The notes under the pieces are model-generated. The model did no database searches. It saw only the letters and a list, made by a program, of their open reading frames with translations, and had not been told where the DNA came from. The position numbers and the translations under genes were made by a program. From positions 1,550,001 to 1,614,000 of the forward strand of contig JAZGTN010000097.1 in assembly GCA_037783415.1 (NCBI GenBank): a DNA stretch of 64,000 nt, given 5' to 3'. The DNA comes from Leptasterias polaris. Lineage: Eukaryota; Echinodermata; Asteroidea; Forcipulatida; Asteriidae. Numbering within the stretch: position 1 is the stretch's first letter; each line of letters begins with the position of its first letter. Shown here piece after piece: positions 44,158 to 55,795 of the stretch.

Positions 44158-45080
44158 TCACAAACCAAAGAATCTAAAAATAATTGCCCTTGAACTTAAA
44201 ATTACAAACATTTCTAAAAATGTCGGGGGGGGGGGGTGGGAATTAATCTGAGAATGTTTACATTGTTTTTGTCTTTGTTTTGTTTTAGTGAGTGTATTTA
44301 TTAATGGGAATTGAAGTCTGCACTGTGTGGTAATGACCTTGGTTGGTGGATGGATTAAACGGACCTCACTTTCGGCTTGACCAATCAACAGTGGCCGCCA
44401 GCCCCCAACACGGTCACTACAACGTATAGTGAAGATGGGGTTTCCCCAGTTTTTATTCCCTACATTAAAAGAAAAAAACAAAAAAACAAAACCCGAAAAC
44501 CATACATACAAACCAACCCCAAAATACCAACAAATAAAAAGAGTTTGACAAAAATACAAATAGGCCTACATACACATTTTAAATAAATTGACCACATCAG
44601 TCGGACGCCAATTGTTTGCTTTGTTACCGTGTGAGCGAATATACCTCAAATATACACTAAATTTACCTGTAATTTATACTGGAAAATATGCATAGCTTCT
44701 AATCAGAAGGGCTGTGGCTATATATTGATGACCACAAACAATTTCCCTTGGGTAATTCTTTATTACCAGCAAAATTGAATTGTTTGTGTTGTCGTTATTT
44801 TGGAGTATCGGAATATTGTGTGCTGAATGTAACCGACTACCATGGACAATGGAATGACATATTCCAAATGACTCTGTGTGTAATAGGCCTACGGTGTCTG
44901 TTATGTTGAACTTCATGAATATTCATGAATATAAGTTAAAGCTACTTATGTGGAATCTTATTTTGGGGAGATGATCTTTTTCTCGTTTGAAAATAACAAT
45001 TAATTGAGAAACGTATTTTGAAAAAAGAACGCAGACCAGATACAATTGAATTACGTCTGTAAGATGCTCGATTTGTTTGT

Positions 45081-45445
45081 TCAAAGGCAGTGTACATTTT
45101 GGGTAATAGGCCTATTGTCAAAGACCAGTAGGCCTATCCTCCAAACATATATGCATAAAATAACAAACTAGTGAGCATTTGGGTTCAATTGGTTGTCGAA
45201 GTTGCAAGAAAAATAATGAAAGAATCAAACCCACCCTTGTTGCATAGAATTGTTTGCTTTCAGATGCTTTAAGCCTTTCTCAGATTCAAATTTTTAAGTG
45301 AAAGTTACCTCTTTCTCTAAAACTACATTAATTCAATTAATTCAAAGAGAGTCGTTTTATGTTTTATACTATCAATATATCTCCAGCACTCTTTACCGAG
45401 TCAGTTTTTATGATCATTCATTACTTTTTGGAGTAAACATATCAA
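45081..45445. repeat. Dispersed TTAAAGG repeat carrying two TAGGCCTA insertions
   Basis: Aligns with 50301-50654, but the GTAAT/TGTCAAAG junction and the CCAGTA/TCCTC junction are interrupted by AGGCCTAT and GGCCTA respectively. Confidence 0.7.
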
Positions 45446-45770
45446 TCAATAGTAACATTAAAAAATTGTTAACGGAAATTGTCAGCTTCAGCGTCCGATG
45501 ACGCAAATCCATCTTTAATGAACAAAATAAATACCGGACATTAATTCCGGCCGGGATGGCAAGATAACGATACAGACATTAGGAAACTCAATCTTTGCAT
45601 CTTATTTACCATATTATTGCAAATAACATGATGATGTAAAGACGGACGGCGTCCCCTTAATACTGACGTAATAGTGACGTAATAAACCAATATCAAGCCC
45701 GGAGCATGTTCACATGGAGCATTATTCTCGGAAGGACATTATTATATTAATTTAGTGATGATAATTACTA

Positions 45771-45937
45771 TAGACCTTATGCATTGACGTCACCAAGCCG
45801 CCATCTTGGAGGTAAACTGATGATGAAACAATGGAAACGCGCTGATTTGTTCGCGCGGCGCACAAGACTGGCCAATGAGCATCTTCCTTTTGACCTCTAG
45901 GTGAGGGCGCCCTACTCAAATGACGTCATAGGGTCTA
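45771..45937 (+). mobile_element. MITE with TGACGTCA in both ends
   Basis: Left TAGACCTTATGCATTGACGTCA, right TGACGTCATAGGGTCTA, about 167 bp. The interior contains GGCGCGC-type and GGGCGCCC words shared with 16035-16215 and 38816-38985. Confidence 0.7.
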
Positions 45938-45939
45938 CA

Positions 45940-47783
45940 GAATGACTGGTGAATGGTGTGGCCATTTTTGGCAGCCTACTCATTGGTTTGGGAAAGACAT
46001 TTAAAAAATACCACATCATCTGCATAAAATAATTTGTGAAGTTTCAGCTTATAAATGAAGTGTTCAGGTTTTCGAGAGAACACGAAGGTCTACGAGATTT
46101 TACAATCTTGTTGTCATGTATTTTGCGCCCGTTCATACATACTAATTTAACATGGAAAGTGGTACCGTATAAGCGTTGATGGACAATTATTCTCAAACGT
46201 GGCAGTGCTTCGGATGAAAATCAATCTTAAGACATGTTTATCATGTTTCTATGGTTGTAGGTGAATATGCAACAAACGACTACCACAAATATCTTTTCCC
46301 TGATTATACCCAGGGTCGTAGTTGGGTAACTATTCCAAAAAATTATTGACTATAAACACTTACATGATGAGAAGCACTGTTTGTATAAACTATTTTGAGA
46401 AAGGATTCCCTTTGTAATGTTTTGGAAAACATTTCACCCCAAATCATTTGAATCTAATATACAATTTATGCATAAATCATTTCTCAGATTTTGAGGGTTG
46501 GTGTCCCTTTGTGAATGCTGCGGTCCAAGATGCGGCTGGTACCCGCTGTCACATCACTAAACGTGGATGGATACGAGGTTCGCGGTGAAAATACTGCGAC
46601 AGTTTTTGTGCTGTTTTCTCAGCAAATAGACAGTGTATTCAGATGAAATGATCACACGTGTGACTTTTATTGTTTATGTCTTTATAATTGTGCCTATACG
46701 TCAGCATTACGTTGCAAATCTTTACACCCCGAGACACAATGAGCCACCTTCATGCTCAGGGGAAGCAGAAACCTCTTTCCAATTTTACTAGATTTGGAAA
46801 TGACTGCGTTTGCTCATTTTGAGCATAATTTCCTTGAACAAAAGCTTTTATGGCTTGTCGTAAAAAATGTATTTTAATCGTCTCCGCTGCTTCATTGTGG
46901 GTTTTGTTCTCTGCAAAAACGAGATAATTACATTTGAACTTTAAATTTCGTTCTATATATAATGTTTGTGTGTGTGTCTCTGTATTTATCCAACTTTATT
47001 ATGATGAAATGCAGTAGTCGTTTTTGTTGTTAGTGCTGCTTTATAACTTGGCCTTGAGTTTGCCTTTGAAATGACTGTTTTAACGTAAGATTCTTTTTTA
47101 CCTCGTTTTGAAGTTGCCTTTATATACACCTTGTTAAAAAAAAGTTTCCAATTAACGTTTGGATGTCTATGCCTCATAAGTTTGAAAGTTTCAGTATTGT
47201 TTGAATATTTGCTGTTACTCTTGATGTTCCTTACATACTGATGTCTAAGTTTACATAATATTATACATTTTATTAAAACATCTAAAGAACCCTAATTTAT
47301 CGGAAAACACTTTTTTGCATGAGAAGGTAAAACAGCAAAAATAATTATACAAATAATAATAAATAAATTGGTTAGAAGCAATATGCTTGTCTTCCGATAG
47401 ACATAAATTTTTACAAATATCTAACCAATGTACAGTTTACACAGATTATAGTTAGGGTTATTAGAATACAAAATATCAGTTAACAATTTTTAAAAAAAAT
47501 CAACGCTTTTTTTACACGCTATGAGCTTATCATACACATACCAGTGTGTGTATTTCGAGTTACGTTTATGGTGATGTCTCGATGTTTGTATTGAACAGAC
47601 TCCATTGGGAAACCAAATCACAAAACGTATACGGTTTGTTTGCATTTACCCATACGTAGATATAAATTACATGTATATGTTCCAATTAGGTGTTGCGGCA
47701 ATGGTGTAGATGCATTTCATACACGGGAATTGAAGTGATAATGTACGCATACGACCACATTAAGTTTGAAGTTGGATCTCAAG
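45940..47783. other. 3' side of the ANKRD63-like gene, no other gene seen
   Basis: AT-rich sequence with short motif-less ORFs. It may include the 3' UTR of the minus-strand gene ending at 47784. Confidence 0.4.
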
Positions 47784-49367
47784 TCACGATCTGTGGTTAG
47801 GGGAAATAGGCGGGAGGTGTGTGTTGGACGAGTCCAGTCGTAACTGATCGGAGGGGAAAGCTAGATTTTCGTTGTGCACGGGGTTGGAAATGGCCCGCTC
47901 TCGGCAAGCGATACCCCCCGGGTGGATTTTAAGATCAACGAGTTTCTCATCGTCACAGCATATAACATCCCATTGCTCCGAACTCTGGCTACCGGATGAC
48001 GAGTCGATCCGATGGTACAAGTGACTCGTGCTGTTCGATTTAACCTTAGGGGTAAACGGAGCACGGGGATGCATCACGGGGGAATTAAAATCACGTATTA
48101 GTAATAAATCTTCCATGGAGGATGATGTCCGCACAAGGATGCTATCACAGCTTTTGGTTGGCCGGTGTTTGAGCTTGCCCAGGGCGTATGCTGCCGCCGA
48201 GTGAGGCCGTCTGGGTTGCGAAGGTGGCTTAGGGCGCTTGGCAAACGCACCTCCCTGTGGTGCACCGGCGATTGATTTGGACTGCGGCAGATTCTGAACT
48301 GCGAAGTAGTGGCAATTTTTTGAAGATTTGCGTTTTTCTTTTGTGACCAATTCTGGGAAACTGGATGTGGTATGCTGAACGGCAGAACGAAGTTCCTTAA
48401 ATTTGCTTGGTAGCTCTTCCATGCTCGCAGGGTAGTGTTTGCCATCCTGCTCCTTCGGCGTTTTGTCTTGCTCTGGGGATGTACAGATGCTAGAATTTTC
48501 AGTTGCATCCAATAAATCTAACAAGGAAGAGTCTGAGTTAAGACTTGAAGTCAACTCACGATTACGTTCCACATGATTCATACACCTGTTGTCCTCCTTT
48601 CTTAATTGAGATGTTTTTGCAGCCGATGTTTTCCCAACTAGTGGGCGTGGTCGGTGTGTTATTTGAAGTAGGGCCTGAATTTCTTGGGAGGTGCAGCCGG
48701 CCTCTCGTGCCCAATCTGCGGCGGTCATATTCCTTACAATATCCCGTGGGCTGACCGAGGCTTTCCCCTCGTGGATCAGAAGACGTGCACATTCGAGGTA
48801 GCCGTTTTTTGATGCCTCCATAAGGGGTGTCATCCCGTCCGCGTTCACCTTGTCAACCTCCAGCCCGAGCCGGCGATAACTCCGGGCTATTATCTCGATC
48901 CCTTTGGTGTTGTTAACCATAGCGCAGTACATCAGTGGCGTATTGCCGTTGTTATCCTCTAAGTTAGGGTCCACATTATTCTTCACAAGTTTCCTGACGA
49001 CGTCATTGCAGTGCAGCTCACACGAGTAGCTGAGCACGCTGCGTCCAACATGGTCTAACAAATTTACGCTCGCGTTGTAGCCTATCAACATATCCACAAC
49101 TCTATTGCGGACACTCTCGTCTGTGATCCGTACAGCACAAATAAGAGGCGTTTTACCATGAGCGTTTTTTGAATCAACCAGTAGCTGTCCTTCCACGGCA
49201 TCTAAGATGAATTTAGCAAGGTGAATCTTCCCCTTAGCAACCGCATCGTGTATGGCCACAGCACCAGATATCTGCCCCAAGCTTCCCCGCCTCCTAATGC
49301 GGTCTCGTATGGAAGGTATACGGCGGAATAACGTGTCTTTAGCCGACATACTGTCCGCTGCAATCAC
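47784..49367 (-). CDS. Ankyrin-repeat protein, ANKRD63-like, single exon
   Basis: 527-aa uninterrupted ORF. A basic N terminus (RRIPSIRDRIRRRGS) precedes five ankyrin repeats at about residues 36-65, 70-102, 106-136, 140-172 and 177-208, with GKTPLICAV, GNTPLMYCA and GMTPLMEAS as repeat cores. KIHLAKFILDA and SYRRLGLEVDKVN closely resemble KVHLARFVLDA and SFRRLGLRLDRTN of vertebrate ANKRD63, a short intronless protein of unknown biochemical role. Residues 231-527 are Ser/Pro/Lys-rich and probably disordered. ANKRD34-type proteins share the architecture but match less well. Start: the first Met; a second in-frame Met at residue 7 is equally possible. There are no visible domain neighbours, and a binding-scaffold role is inference. 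Confidence 0.85.
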   Translation of the reverse strand: MIAADSMSAKDTLFRRIPSIRDRIRRRGSLGQISGAVAIHDAVAKGKIHLAKFILDAVEGQLLVDSKNAHGKTPLICAVRITDESVRNRVVDMLIGYNASVNLLDHVGRSVLSYSCELHCNDVVRKLVKNNVDPNLEDNNGNTPLMYCAMVNNTKGIEIIARSYRRLGLEVDKVNADGMTPLMEASKNGYLECARLLIHEGKASVSPRDIVRNMTAADWAREAGCTSQEIQALLQITHRPRPLVGKTSAAKTSQLRKEDNRCMNHVERNRELTSSLNSDSSLLDLLDATENSSICTSPEQDKTPKEQDGKHYPASMEELPSKFKELRSAVQHTTSSFPELVTKEKRKSSKNCHYFAVQNLPQSKSIAGAPQGGAFAKRPKPPSQPRRPHSAAAYALGKLKHRPTKSCDSILVRTSSSMEDLLLIRDFNSPVMHPRAPFTPKVKSNSTSHLYHRIDSSSGSQSSEQWDVICCDDEKLVDLKIHPGGIACRERAISNPVHNENLAFPSDQLRLDSSNTHLPPISPNHRS

Positions 49368-50300
49368 ACCTTCCGTTATAAGCGAGCATCAGTCTATGTG
49401 CTCTGCCGTCAATTTTGTTTCTGCGACCCGCTCCCTACATTTTGAGTATAAATTATGCGACGGACGTGCACGGCTCTCTGCTGACCCCGCTGTCTCATCT
49501 AGTGTCTCTTCAATCACGGAAGCCCAACAAATGCTTCAATCGCCCCAGTGCACTGTCTGCATATCACGTTCATCATCTAATAAAATGCTGCCTGTGTATA
49601 ATAAATTATGTAAAAGGCAACCCTAGAAAATCAGAGAGGGGAAAACCAGCATAACAGTACCGTGCAGATGTTGATGATGATGATGCTGTATGTGCGCATA
49701 TACAGCGAAGACTGTTTCTCACTAGACACACGTACACACACATATCCAAGCTAAGCCGTCTACTGCAATCTCACTTACCAATCACAACCGCGTTCATTAT
49801 GTGACGGTTGTTGACGATCAATCTATACTTCAGGTTAAAGCTGTGGGATTTTAAGTTATTGATCAACTTAAAGTCACTATAAATCGAGCGTGTAATATCA
49901 CGAACACATTAATGACAGTACAGGCGCGGCTGACAGCAAACACTGTCTTCACACATCAAACAAAATATTGCTGTTCTTGGTAAACATCGATGGTGTTTAA
50001 ATTGCAGGTGTTTTGTTGCATTATAATAGAGGTCTGTAGCATAATGTCTGAAGGACGTACAGGTATGGTAAACATGCCTGCACCTTCCAGAAACGAACCT
50101 GTACAAAACGCTGGGACTTGAAATATCGGTCAAACATGAGGCCTAAAATGAGAGCTTCCCTGCCAAATTGTATTACATCATTCAAAATCTAACACTCACT
50201 CATCTAATTTATGCCCATTGTAAGAAAGGTTTGCCTGACCTGTCTGTTTCAATAATCGGGTTTTCAAGAAGAACTTATCCAGGACATAGCCGCTGCTCAT
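49368..50300. other. 5' flank of the ANKRD63-like gene
   Basis: No second gene is visible. A short ATGATG run lies near 49670. The promoter is presumably here, but no TATA box is evident at a convincing place. Confidence 0.35.
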
Positions 50301-50654
50301 TTAAAGGCATGGTATACTTGGTAATTGTCAAAGACCAGTATCCTCACTTGGTGTATCCCAACTTATGCATAAATAACAAACCTGTGAAAAGTTTGGCTCA
50401 ATCGGTCATCGAAGTTGTAAGAAAATAGTGAACGAAAAAAACCCTTGTTGCACATATTGTATGAATTTAGATAACTGTTAAAGGCTTCATGCCCGAGGCC
50501 TTTACTATTTTGTTTTGTGAAAAATTACCTCTCTCTCTATAAGGTGTCATTTCTAACGATGTTTTATAATATCAACAGCTCTCCAGTGCTCTTTACCGAC
50601 TAATTTTTGGGGGCCATTAATGTTTGGAGTAATGACCAAAGGTACTCCCTTTAA
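50301..50654. mobile_element. Dispersed TTAAAGG element, best-preserved copy
   Basis: Starts TTAAAGGCATGGTATAC and ends GGTACTCCCTTTAA, an inverted TTAAAGG pair. It contains GTCAAAGACCAGTATCCTC and AACAGCTCTCCAGTGCTC. Non-coding. TTAA at both ends could be a target duplication. Confidence 0.7.
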
Positions 50655-51378
50655 TAGCGTTGACGAGTATACGATTTACCAGAACAGGATGCTCTGAACG
50701 TAAACATACGAAGATTCATGATGCATGCCCGTGAACGCTCGATAGGTAGTTCAAAACGGATCCGGTATTAATGGGAATTACAGCGACGCAAAGTCCGCTC
50801 ATATTTCCCTTTCCTCCCCCCTCCGATGGATTCGTCATAATAAGTCAACAGAGTAAATGTAATCCTGCGCAAAGTTCTTTTTCTCCAAGTTTTCTTAATG
50901 TATATTTTGCAGAAGATTGTTGTGTCATTGTTTATCATATTTGGCCCAGTTCATGACACGAGGCTGATGCATGGCAGACTCGCAGTGTTTTCTCTTCCCT
51001 TTTTCCCCGTCCCTTTTTCCTGCTCTTCTGTTCCAAACATTTCGCATGCTTTCCACGAACTATACATACATGACAATCATTATGTATAGCTGGTGTCTGA
51101 TGATCGTGGCTGGGAATTTATTGAGTGGATCAAACCGTAAAAAGCACAGCTGTTGATCTCATTCTCTTCCCTAAACGTCTTTCATCACTGCTGCAGTCCA
51201 CTGGAATTAGCTATTCATTAATCTTGTGAGGAAATTCGCCGCATTGCGTGAATGTAATTGAAACGGTGTTTTGGTTTTTTAAAGAGATTAGCCATTCTGG
51301 ACAATCTCGATCTACCTGATTGATGTGTATCCTTGTAAGTTATTGCAATGACGTATAATGGCCACCATTTTTTTAAGG

Positions 51379-51793
51379 AATACACTCGACAAAAACTGCT
51401 TGGTCATATTAATTGAGCCGGATTCCGGGTCGCAGACAACCAGGGGGCCGATTTCACAAAGCGCTAAGACCATCTTAAGATGAGTTGTCAGTATTACCAA
51501 ATAGTGATTTGTATTGTGACATCACACTTTGCTTAGCAATTAAGAGTGATTTGCCATTAAGCTCAATCGTAGCTCTTTGTGAAATCGAGCCCAGCTGGCC
51601 CATAACCGGGTCAGGCTGACCCTGTAACTCGCAGGATCAATGGGATTTTAGCCTGGATTCTGCGTCAGTTTGACCCATTTCTGGGTCATTTTGACACAGG
51701 TTCCTGATTTCATTGACCCGGAAATCGGACATGACCTCTGGGACCTGGAAACGGGTCAATAAATTGTGACCCGGGAATTTGAGGGTGTTCGTA
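51379..51793. mobile_element. CCCGGGTC-type element with nested MITE
   Basis: Left ...ATTGAGCCGGATTCCGGGTC, right GTGACCCGGGAATTTGAGGG, with many GGGTCA/TGACCC words, matching the family seen at 43939-44157. The interval 51444-51592 inside it is a separate insertion. Confidence 0.5.
51444..51592. mobile_element. 149-bp MITE, GATTTCACAAAG termini
   Basis: GGGGCCGATTTCACAAAGCG at the left and CTTTGTGAAATCGAGCCC at the right form about 20-bp inverted repeats. It is nested in a larger repeat. Confidence 0.75.
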
Positions 51794-52057
51794 TTACATG
51801 GAATGTTTTGGGGACTGTTTGGGGTCAACGTCACGACACTAAACTTCCATAAGATTGAGTTCACAAAATATTTGGTTTGCCATAGAAAGTATAGCATCAG
51901 AACAGCGAGCCTGTACAGTTTTAGCGCGTTTCAAATACTGATGCGTAGAAAGTTTATTCTTAATTTGGAAAGGTCAAAAAGCGGGATGGCATTGCTGTGG
52001 TGCACAGAGATAATATCTTCGTAGGTGACCGAGAAAGAAATTGTCACACTACAGCGT

Positions 52058-52130
52058 GGAGGGGTAGGAGGGGTATAGGAGGGGGTAGGAGGGGGTAGGA
52101 GGGGGTAGGAGGGGGTAGGAGGGGGAAGGG
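52058..52130. repeat. G-rich 10-bp tandem repeat
   Basis: About six copies of AGGAGGGGGT-type units. Each has a run of five G, so four or more G-runs lie within 50 bases, a strong G-quadruplex candidate on the plus strand. Confidence 0.85.
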
Positions 52131-52249
52131 GGGCTAAAAAATAGCAGGTTTTCGGGGTGGAAGCATCTCCCCCAATAACAAAATTAAAATCGGCAGGCTG
52201 AGCCACAGGTGCCACCACGTCCTTTGGTGTACCACCGTGATACATGATA

Positions 52250-53540
52250 AGTGGTTTAATGGAAAGACGAAGTGAACCACTGTTAAGATCATGATATTAC
52301 CAAGTGTATGACCTACGACCTGGAGATGTGACTCTTAATGTGACTATAATGAAGGCCTAATTGGACGAAGATCGAGTGGCACAAACTATAAAATTAAATA
52401 TTGCATTCTTGCGCTGATTCTCTGATTATTACACCCTCTCCCCATTTTTAGATTGTAATACACAAATCAATAGGCATTTAAACAATTTGTATTGGATGTA
52501 GAGAGATATCGTAACAAAAGAGTTACATTAAATTATGCCTCTGAAATGGAAGGAGGCCGGGGAGGGGAGAATCACGCCAAGGCTAATATCGAACAGCGTT
52601 TTGCAAGGGAAAGGCACGAGTGTTTGGAAACCAGTCTGAATGATTCAACACTTTAAACAATTGTCCTTGATTTTTACAAGTCTGTTTGTGATTCACTCCT
52701 CCTTTCGTCTTGTTACTTTAATCTGAAAATTGGCATACAAATAATTTTCCAGTAGGCCTATATTGAAAATGAATGACACGGCTGGAGGCAATTTCTAAAT
52801 TCCGTAAATTATTCAGTTTTGGAGTTTCCCCGTGGCTCGAATGTTCTGAGGTTCCAGTACGGTCCGTGACTAGAGCCATCAGTCAAGATTGTTTATCTTC
52901 GCAGCTGCCGAGATCCAGACGAGAAGACCCACTATAGCAGGTACCTCAGAAAAAATACCTTACTTATCCAATTTGGAGCCTTAGAAAAAATACACTCAAG
53001 TTCTGCTATTCGTTTCATAAGTCACATTATTAATGACAATTTTTTCAAATCATCAACATAAAATTTAAGGCTTAAAGATTCAAGTTAAACAAAGTTTACC
53101 GAAAATTACAGCAAGTTATTGTCTTGCTTTCGATAATTCAAATGCTATCCCTGCCGTTGTGGAGACACTCGGTAAAGGCACATGATGGTCATATCTTTCG
53201 TATTGTATAGGAGGATGGCTTACGATACAAATGAGATAGTGGCGATTTTATTTCCTTTTTATTCAGGATGATCATTGTCCGATTTAATAACTATTATGCA
53301 GAAATTATTTTGCACAGCGAAAAGTTTTGATTAAAAAGTAAGAGCGAGACACTTGTTGTAAAAATGATCTTGCTCTTTAGACCATTTATTTGTTTCTGCT
53401 GAACAATTTGTTTTAATGCTTAGCCTGTTGAACTGGGTTTTATCAAATTGTGCCTTTGAGTACTGGTGTAAACTTAAATGCATGCATTAAGAAAGTACAT
53501 GAAAACTGTTGATATTTTTGAAAATGGAGTGTATTCATTT
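52250..53540. other. No gene seen
   Basis: AT-rich spacer downstream of the NTR-like ORF. No repeat boundary or motif-bearing ORF found. Confidence 0.35.
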
Positions 53541-53546
53541 CCATCC

Positions 53547-54017
53547 CTAAATACAGGAATATCTTTGCTCCACCTTCGACAAACGGGACGGGATAGCCTC
53601 TTCTGCCCCTTCCTGACTGTTGACCTCCGCAACCCTTACGCGGTCCCCTTCACGGTGAAGAAGAATCACATATGAACGCCCTGCTTCAACCTTTGTGTCG
53701 GCAGAATCCCAGGACCCGCCAAAACCCTCCACTTCCTTCAGCAGATAAGGGAGCTCGGTACCAGCACCGTTGGTGTCTTTATAGCTATAGATGCACATAA
53801 CACGGAGGTCTGCGGTTTAGCGCCCTCTTGGCCCATATGGACCGGGGTTGATGGCGTCGACGTCAGCAAGGATGGCGAGATTGGCCTCACCTAACTCGTT
53901 TCGTTCTACGAGGCTTTTGACGTGCCAGCCTGGGGGAGGCATGCAGAATCCATAAGATGGGCATATCAAAGTGGTGGCGCTCAACACCAGACAAACAATT
54001 GCCTTGAAGATCATCAT
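53547..54017 (-). pseudogene. Secreted NTR-like protein with one in-frame stop
   Basis: A minus-strand frame opens at 54017 with a signal peptide (MMIFKAIVCLVLSATTLICP, cleavage likely near SYG/FC). A mature N terminus C-M-P-P-P-G-W and ANLAILADVDAINP follow. At 53817-53819 there is a TAA. The same frame continues for 89 codons (MCIYSYKDTN, VEAGRSYVILLHREGD, ending SKVEQRYSCI). The arrangement of an N-terminal Cys after the signal, alternating beta-strand patterns and a final Cys resembles the NTR/TIMP-like fold of secreted inhibitors, but only three cysteines are present, so the family call is tentative. Codons on both sides look equally coding-like. A recent nonsense mutation, a polymorphism, an assembly error or readthrough could explain the stop. 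Without it the protein would be 156 aa. Confidence 0.5.
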
Positions 54018-54049
54018 TGTTGATTATATAAACCCACCTGTTCATAAAG

Positions 54050-55790
54050 GAATGCAAAATAATGTTCTTTTAAAACATGATACCTGCCTGCAGCTTTAAT
54101 GTTACATTTACCCGAGCGAGCTTTATTGGCATCATAAACAGTTTAACCTGTACAGGGTAAATTACCTTGTAAAAGTTTTAATGGCATTTGCCAATTCCAT
54201 GGCACTCCTTATAGTCTAGTCAATCTGTGCAAAAAAATGGGTTTTGTAATTTCCTCCGGACAAACCTGGGTGAAACAATTATGGAAAGGCCCAAATAAAA
54301 ATTTGAATTACCTATAAGCAATCCCTTGTGGGCAGTGATATAAAAAGGTTCATTTGGTTATCCTATAAGAACGACCTAAGCAAGCTTTGGGGGTAGAAGA
54401 CCCATATGGGTATGATATGGGTAAGACCTGGGCAAACCCATATTGGCAATTTGCAAATTAGGCATATTTCCCCTTTTCTACTTCCTTTTTTCTACTTTTT
54501 TGATATGTTCTTTTGGAGGGCTTCAAGAGACACTTGCCAAAAAAATCATTTCTGTTGCAATTTTGTCTAGGTCAAACCATAGATTGACTAGACTATCAGG
54601 CATCAGGCGCAGAGTTCTGCGGTAAACAGTGCCTTGAAACTGGGCTCATGGCCCAATCACATAGAGCTGTTTAAGCAGAAAATATTGTTGAACAACTTTC
54701 TGTTATGCAAAAGTATGCAAGATATCAGTCTCAATTTGTATATGTGACATGCAAGTTTGACTGTTAACCAAACTATGGTAAGCATTTATTTTTTATGCAG
54801 TAGGCCTATAGCTGTATAAATTTGGGCCCAGGTTATTATCCCCCAAAATAAATTGAAAAAGTTTAAATCAAACACAAAATCTAATTAATCTCAGTTGACA
54901 TCTTTGATTCAGTATTTTGTTGTTCTCGATTCAAGGCGGTGTTTTTTAAATTAACAGTTTTATTATGTAATGTATAGGTGAAGTCAAATTCGCCAATCAT
55001 TAGACCGACGTCTTGAAACTAAACTGAAAACCGAAATTTAGTTATTTGCGTACTTGAAAGGAAACAAACTGTGCGACCAAACACGACGAGAAAAAACTGC
55101 TCCCATTGACATCTTCTTGTATTTTTGTATGTAAACCTCCATGTCATTTAAAAGTAATGCACACAAAACTTCAAATTTTCGCAGCTATTTTCTAGTAAAA
55201 GCAACCCATAATGACATAAGCTGAAACCTAAGGCCGAGGAATTATACAGACTTTACGTAGGCCATAGCTAAATATTAACACAGACATGACGCAAGGGTTT
55301 GAATCTAAACCTCACGTTTTACAATAAAAGTACAAAAAGGTGTGTGTGATTATAGACCGTGCACGTAACATTTGTTTACAAAAAGAGCGACCGTGTGTAT
55401 TCCAGAGTCTTATATCTGGCAGGCGAGATCTGATACTGCACTGCTCATTTGTATGGTAAATTTTACATTTTGGTGTCGTAATTTCCATATAAATTCAAGA
55501 GTTACAAAAATAAAAGTAAGTTTTAAAATGTGCCCTTTTCCTCATGTCAAAAGTTGATAACAATTGTACAGTGCAATCTCCAAAAATTGTTTTCTTCTAG
55601 ATTTTTATTTTTATTTTTTTCATTGAGCAGAGTTCAAGTTATGCCTGCAGAAAGTCTAGATTCTGCTGCTCTTTTGTAAACATGTGATGTCACAGGTCAC
55701 TATTCCGTGACAAGTTAGTACGATTTTCTCATAATTAAAAAACACCAGCTCGCTAATTGCCAATCCTATAGACAAGCACAAACTGTAAAT
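54050..55790. other. No gene seen
   Basis: AT-rich. A palindrome-prone CCATATGGGTATGATATGGG lies near 54400. ORFs lack motifs. Confidence 0.35.
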
Positions 55791-55795
55791 AACGT

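Noticed and set aside
49252..49626. 124-aa plus ORF over the 5' end of the ankyrin gene
   Set aside because: Antisense to the strongly supported ankyrin ORF and without motifs.
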